Part shown: piece by piece, positions 53,801 to 61,100 of the stretch
How the letters are laid out: every line of letters starts with the position of its first letter
How positions within the stretch are numbered: the stretch's first letter is position 1
Assembly (NCBI GenBank): GCA_020091685.1
Contig: CM034605.1
Coordinates: 13,736,635-13,800,634 of the forward strand
DNA length: 64,000 bases
Source: Lutjanus erythropterus
Taxonomy: Eukaryota; Chordata; Actinopteri; Lutjaniformes; Lutjanidae
Reading direction: 5' to 3'
The notes under the pieces: generated by a model
What the model saw: only the letters and a program-made list of their open reading frames with translations
The model's database searches: none
What the model was told of the DNA's origin: nothing
Program-made: the position numbers and the translations under genes

Positions 53801-55133
53801 CCATCCACTGATCTGTGCCCTCCGATCTTTACCAATGATCTTACAAGGCCTGCGTTGAAGCGTGTGCTCCACTTTGTGTCTGGCCAGCCGCTCCTACAGA
53901 CATGTCTGAGCAATCAGCTGGGAACGTCTGGAACGGACCTCCGACTCCCTCATTTTTTCTTTCCATCTGTCTGGGTGTAACTCTGATGGATGTCCTTGAA
54001 TTGTTCTTCTCACCAGCTCCTGGTTGTCTTTGGAAGATGCAGCTGTGCTACTGCATGTTTGCAGTGTGGGACAGCAGGCCAGAGTAAACACGCAGGTCAG
54101 CAAAAATATTGAAGCTGGCTTCTTGGATGCCATGGTTGTTGGGTGTTGCACACAAAGGATGTATTTATTTTATTTAATTACTTGCAGTTGCATTATTCAA
54201 CTATATAACTATTTAGGCTGTAATAAATGTATGACATAAAGAGCCTGAAGTAACCAAAAGTGACATTACTTCTTGAGAAGTCTGGGGCAATCTCAGTGTC
54301 CCCCTAAAGCTAAAGCCTTGAACCCTTACTGACTTAACTGACATCACCTGGTAGTGACATGAGTGAAAGAGGCTGCAAGGGCCAGAACTGTTTTAAAGAG
54401 CAACGGAGCAGCACTTTTCAGGATATCAAAGTAACACAAATACTGATGAAGAACATAAAATGAAAACCTATTTCATGTTTTATTTTTTACGTCAATTACA
54501 TAAAAATAAAAAGCGGGTACACATATAGAGAAATATGAACATATTCAGTCACAGGTTTTAGGGAAAAAGTAGCAGAATATTTTAAAACCTTTTGTTGTTA
54601 AATAAACAGAGTGATATCAGTAGATTTAAGTTCTGTTTAAAGAGAAAAGGTGAGATCACAGGTTCTGATTTAGAAATTTTCTAATAAAATTAATGTGATA
54701 GTCAAAAGCGCTGTCTCTACAAATCATTTTTTAAATGCTTCTGGGATTTCCCTGATAACCCTGTATTTGTCGTCACAATACAATGCAATGAATGAATTAA
54801 TGTGTGCATAAAGGTCTCAGAAAGTCTGTGAGAGAGCCTCACAGACTTGACAGTTTGACAGTGGGACAGGCCTTAGCCTTCACAGATTTGTCAGAACACG
54901 CCTCAAAATCTGTGAGGACATTGGGATTGGGCTTGAGTTTGAGTTTCATTGTTATTGTCCATTCTCGCTTTTGGCACAGTATGGCCGAAGTGTCTGTAGA
55001 CATCATTGAGTTATGTTAGATAGTCCTATAAAAAGACCCAAGATTCCTTAGAAAGTCTTTGGAGGTTGTTCTCTATATAGCAAAAGGAAGTGCCCTGTGA
55101 CTGTGCATGTGTTTGTGTGTGTAACTATGTGTG

Positions 55134-55194
<61 letters not shown>

Positions 55195-58100
55195 CTCACT
55201 GGCTCCTGTTGGTCTGTGTCTGCAGACCCACAAATAAACAGCAGTAAGCCAGCTGGAAATGGGGAAAAGCACAGGCTTCTCTCAGTCTGTATACGGGTTA
55301 ATACAGTTCATGGGAAAAGGAGCCTAACACCCACACATACTGTATGTGTACTCGCACATGCGCACAAACACACACTCCACCCTTCATCTTCATCATCTGT
55401 GCCTTTGAATTTCCACATCGTCACTGTCCAGGTGTAAGAGTTGGACATTACACAGTTGTTTTTTGTTGATGCTGTTTGAATCAGCTCCGGCGCTGCCGCT
55501 CGCTAGTGCTTCCTCTGAGTCTGTATGCAGGTAACATCTGTGCCTTCAGAGGTCCCACTCATCCTCCCCAGCAGAGGTCACATGAGTGGGGTTCATCTGT
55601 GTGCCAACATGGAGCTTCCTTGACCTTTCGGGTCTTGTTAAAGGTTCTAATGGAAGGAACACTGAGAGCGCTTTGTCCACTGGAGCCCAGCTGTGCCTCA
55701 GTGTCCTCCCTGCTCACAGCCTATTCTCTCTCCTTTCAGCCTGTGTGTGTCTGTACTGGCAGTCGGACAGGGACAGCGGGTTGGGGTGACCCACCTGGAC
55801 TGGTCTGCTGAGAGGATCAAACAGAATTTGGGGGAGGTGTATCAGTGGAGCACAGATGCAGAAATATAGATGTGGAAGAGTCCAATAATAAGGATGGCCC
55901 GGGGTCGGTAAAAAGTTATGCCGGGCAGGTAAATACAGTCAGCCAATGTTTAGAAAATTAACCTTTTTTTCCCAGTTTAAATCATTTTCAACACATTGCT
56001 TTGCAAGTGCATCTGTCAGTCCTCAGTGAATATTAGCAGAGTGCACTGACACAGACACTGGCAGGCTTATTTTACTTCTTTGATGAAATGGTGGCCAATC
56101 CTAAAACAGTATTCGAATTGAAAAGCAAAAGCACGTTTATTGCATCATAGAGAAAAACACAGGTGGGCTGAGAATGATTTTTGAATGGTTTGATACAAAC
56201 ATATGCACTGATTTGCGCATGGTTTGTTGTAAGTGCCCAATTTTTTAAAGGGACAGATAATTATCAGAAAGCTGAATGGTCGTCGGTGAAGCGGTTAATA
56301 TATAGAGAGACACTGTGTAGAGATTTTGTTCAGGCAAGTAGATTCTTGACCTACTTGCCTAGTCTGGTCAGTGACAAAAAAAGTTATTGTTGGCAGGGCT
56401 GCACCTAACAATTATTTTTTAAATGATTAACAATTATTTTTTCAGTTAGTCAACTATTCTAATGACTAATTTATCAATTATTTAAAAGATATTTTTTTAT
56501 TACTCACTTAATGTAACAATTCATTTACTGAAAAAGAATATCAAAAGCTTAATCCTGAAAAATAGGCACATAAAGAACATTAGAATAACGATAATAGTGT
56601 CACATTTTAAAATTAGACTAATTTTCACCCTATTTAAAAGACCATATTTGTCAATTACCTGATATGAAAAATACTGGACCTCAAAGTCAATAGGATTGTT
56701 GTGTCACATACTAAATTAATCATTGTGTTAACCCTTTTCCTGAACTGGGCAATAGGTATTTTACATAAGTGCTTAACATAAGACTTCAAATGGTTATGAC
56801 ATGGATTTATTTTATCACTGGAATAATATGCAGTTACGATAATCGCTGGCAAAAAGAAATTATTTACACTGTAACAAACTCTAATGTTAGTTTAAGACAT
56901 TTTCTCACTCCTACATTGTTGTTAAAGTGAATAAAAAATATAAAACCGACAAATAAATGTTACATGATGCATGGTATTACGTTATGTTAATAGCAGCAGT
57001 GCAAAAATTATTTTTAACAGCTCCAGTTGCTGGAGCCTGGATTTAGATTGCACTTCTTCTTGACCTAAAAATTTACAGGTCATTTGAAGGGAGTTTTGCA
57101 CATTAGTGATATCCAGCTTTCCAGTGAAACTCCATGGTAACATGGTAATATCTACTCGTTTGTGTAGCTCACTTTTACTTTTTAGCATGTCAAAATGTCT
57201 TTCTAGGACATCCCCTGTATTTCTTGCCAGACTTGTACATTTGTTTAGAGACATCCTATAACCACAAGGTCACAGGTTTGAGCCCTGCAACAGCAGATGT
57301 GTCCATCACCAGCCATCTGTCCTGTCAAAATGTCCTTGAACAGAAGACTGGACCCCTACCTGTTCACTCTCTGTAAGCAGTCTGGACAGGAATATCAGCT
57401 AAAAGCCTAAAATTGGAAATCATGTAACTCATAGTGCAGTGTGCTAAGAAGGTTTTGTTTTTGTCCATCCATCACTGAGGGATGACTGAACCTCACTGGG
57501 TTGGGCTGACTGGGGAAATTTCAGCCAGTTTGTTAACTGGATTAGGTTAGCTGATAGTTTGGATTATTAGCTAACAGTGTGCTGTGTTGAACCCTCGCCA
57601 GATGCTGACCTCACCCTGACTTTGCTAGCGTGCTGCAGCAATAGTACTAATCATCCAATCAAGTCACAGAAAGGCCAGCCTGTGTTCACTCTCAAAAACA
57701 GATCAGCTCAGGGAAAAACCCATCTCAACAGTCAGCAGAGCATACCAGTACACAGACTGGGTGATGCACAGGGAGGAGGGTGAGTTGGGGTTGAACTGGG
57801 AGGGAGGCAAGGTTAAGCAAGATGTAAGGAGAGAAAAGTATCCACTGAGAAAATGATGAAGGGTTCAGATGAGAAATGGAGGCAGAGATGAGAAAAATAT
57901 CTGCTCCCTGCTGGAGTCTCCTCATTCATCTGATAAGAGCGGCACATTCTGGTGATGAATGGCCGGTGTCATAAGTCCCTCTGAGTTTCATATTTTCATG
58001 TTGGAATGATGGGATTAACGAGATGTACTGATCGCTCTGGGTTGTTGATGTTTGCTTTTCTTGTAGCCTCGGCCACATGTTACACTGTCCTTGATTAAAC

Positions 58101-61100
58101 TGATCAGATGTGAATCTTCTTTTAACCTTGTGTCCAGCTGAAATTGAATTTCCCACCTCATAACACTTCAGTATTCATGCTCATTATTCATCATTTCAGA
58201 GATGCTGTTGACACTTCTAAACTACAGGTTAAAGCTTTGGTTTATATTGTATGATGCCAGGGTTTGTTTTTTTTGGGTGATTTTAAAGAATATCTTTGGT
58301 ATTTTTCTGCCTTGACCATATTTTCCAATCTTTCTGTGTCTAAGTGGCTAATGGGGAATGGGGAATCCCTCCAGACTACTGTGCACTATCAAATTAAGTC
58401 CACTGAAAGTGCTTGTCCTTGCAACTGACAGGCTCAGATTGTTACTGCAAGTGTCTGACAACATAATGGAGAGGATAGCTGCAGAATTAGACCTTTTTTA
58501 AAGAGTAAGATATGCATGGTTAAATCAGAAACAGCTGTTTTATTGCTCTTGCCAAACTAACCAGACTCCATTTACAGTCATTTTAACATCATCATCTTCA
58601 TTCAAACTTAACAGAAACAAAATAAAACTCACCAAAAACATCTTGGCTCATCTTTCCACTGTTCCTGCAATCATGAACTCTGGTTCTTTGGTCCAAGTGA
58701 AGCCGTTATTTAAAAGCTATGACAAGGAAGTTTCATATTGTGTTGATTTTGGAGGCCTCTGAGGACAAAAGCAGTAGTGCATCCTCCACCATAACCACAA
58801 AATATAACGTCAAAAATAAGATTATCTAAATAAAAATCTCTTCCTTCTTCATTTTAACTGCCTAACATACGACCCACTAACTTCACTAGGGAAAATGAAA
58901 ATAACGTCAGATTTTAAGGAGAATCCAACCAGGTGGCGGACATTAAGAATAACCATTTAGAAATAGCCAGTCTTTTTGTGAATGACCTCTTTTACTTATG
59001 CAGGTCAAGTAGAAGTATCAGTATTAAATAGAGACAGTTTCATAAACAGTTGAAAAACTCCACACAGTAGGTTTAAAATACAAAATATGGCTGTGCATAC
59101 CATTTCTCCTGTGCATTTCTCCATTCTCTCTCGCGGTTCTCTCCTCATATTTTCTTGTCTAACTATGGCTGCGACTAATGATTATTTTCACTGTTGATTA
59201 ATCTGTCAATTATTTTCTCTATTAGGCTAATAGATTAATTTTTTGGTCCATAAGATGTCATAAAATGGTGAAAAATGTCAATCTGAAAAAAATGTTCAAC
59301 TCAATCGAATGTTGAAATTGTTGGTAGTTAACTTAATAAATTATTAATGATCAGTTAATTGTTGCAGCTCTACATCTAACGTTGTGAGTAAAAGCTTTTT
59401 TATTTTGATCAAACCAGAGTTGATGATTGTCGGAACAGTATAAAGATGAACCAAACATTTTGGTGAGTTTTATTCTGTTTCTGTCAAGTTTGAATGAAGA
59501 TGATGATGACAATTTTAAAATTATGTTCCTGGTTAGTTTGGCAAGAGCAATAAAACAGCTGTTTCTGGTTAAACAAAACATAAGTGACTCTTAAAAAAAA
59601 TGGTGTATCTCTGTAGCGATCCTTTCCATAATATTGTCCGACACTTACAATAACAATCTTAGCCTGTCAGCGGCTAAAAACAAGCATGCAGTTTAGTTCT
59701 GCCTCAGTCAGCTGCAGCGCTCTCCCTCAATATGGGACCAGTTTCAAAATTGTTGTCCCCATTAGTCACTTTCAGACAAAAACATGGGAAAATAGGGACC
59801 AGGTTGAAAAATGCAGAAGTTACCCTGTAAACTGAAGTTTTAATTGACGTTCTTTATAAAATACAGCATTGTCTGCAATATTGACAGAAAAAAACTGCAT
59901 CACACAGAAGAGGAACAATCTCCAAACACGCTGTTTACTGAGTCTGTGATAACAAGCATCATGTTAACTGTGGCAAAGCATCATGACGCGCTTCCGTCTG
60001 CTGCTTGCTAAATTACCCTGATTGTCATCTTCTCAGGTTTCCTCCTCTGCTGAGAAAAGATAACATCCCTCACTCTATCTGTCCTCAAACATCCCCCCTT
60101 TCACTATCTTGCCTTCTCTAAATCCAGTTATCTCTCTGCTCTCATGATGATGATGACCGTTGCATATCTCTCCAATCTTAACAGTACTGCTTGTTATTTC
60201 CTCTTTTCTTTTTCATCAGAATGTGATGCTTTTGTTTTCTGCTTTGAATCTAGCAGTCAGCATTTAGTGTAAACTGACATGTTGACATGTTTGTCATATG
60301 CCAATAAGACTGCACAATTTATTGTATTGCCATTTATAAGCTTTATGTTTTTTTTCTAATGAGCTGTAGAATTCAGTTGTATATCACTTATTTTCTTTAA
60401 ATGCTTCCCATTACTACCAAATTTGAAGTTCCAACAACCAAATAACTTGCTCTGCAAATCATTCATAATAATATTTTTGGAAAATTATCAGATCGAGTGG
60501 ATCTACTAAAATCAGCACTACAATAAGTCCTGCTTCTCTTATTCTCTTTCCTCTGAAGAATCTCCAAGAACATCCCCACCACTAAGGACATTGAACCGCT
60601 ACTGGAGATCGATGGAGACATCCGCAGCTTCGAGGTCTTCCTCTCCTCCAGGACGCCTGTCCTCACGGCCAGAGATGTCGAGATGTTCCTGCCCTGCACT
60701 GTCAATCTGGACCCCAAACTCAGGGAGATCATAGCAGGTTCATACACACTCAGTGTTTGTACAGATGAGTGAACAAGTTAGAAGGGAAAGGGAAGGTAAA
60801 AAAAAAACGCATAAAATGTCTTAGTAAGGTGTTGGGCTGCTGTGAGCTGCCAGAACAGCTGCAGTGCACCTTGGCATAGGTTCTACAAGACTCTGAGGCT
60901 CTGCTGCAGGGATTAACATTCTTCCAAAAGATATTCCCTCATTTGGTGCTTTGATGATGGTGTTGGAGAGTGCTGTCTGACACACCAAAATCTCCTGTAG
61001 CTGTTTTATCTGGTTGATATCTGGTGACTGCAAAGACCACAGCACATTGAATAGTGTTTTGACAAATAAAAATAAAAAATTCAACACAAGGTCCAACTTT

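Larger units (their letters stand above)
58281..59831. mobile_element. 1.55-kb inverted-repeat (fold-back) element with nested MITE
   Basis: Left arm ~58281-58620 and right arm ~59447-59831 are reverse complements. For example TGGTGAGTTTTATTCTGTTT (right) pairs with AAACAAAATAAAACTCACCA (left), and GTTTGGCAAGAGCAATAAAA with its complement. The pairing runs on through ACACTT-CA-TAACAATC, AGCCTGTCAG and CCCCATTAG-CACTT to the ends. Arms are about 340-380 bp and diverged. No coding capacity. Confidence 0.72.
42558..60558. other. kidins220 intron 22 (18 kb)
   Basis: By far the largest intron between coding exons. It contains CTCF-like motifs, three GT/CA microsatellites, three AT-rich MITEs, a 1.55-kb inverted-repeat element and a SINE fragment. 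Several long stretches without repeats look like candidate conserved elements. I find no credible protein-coding gene on either strand: its open frames are short and mostly low-complexity. Confidence 0.6.
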
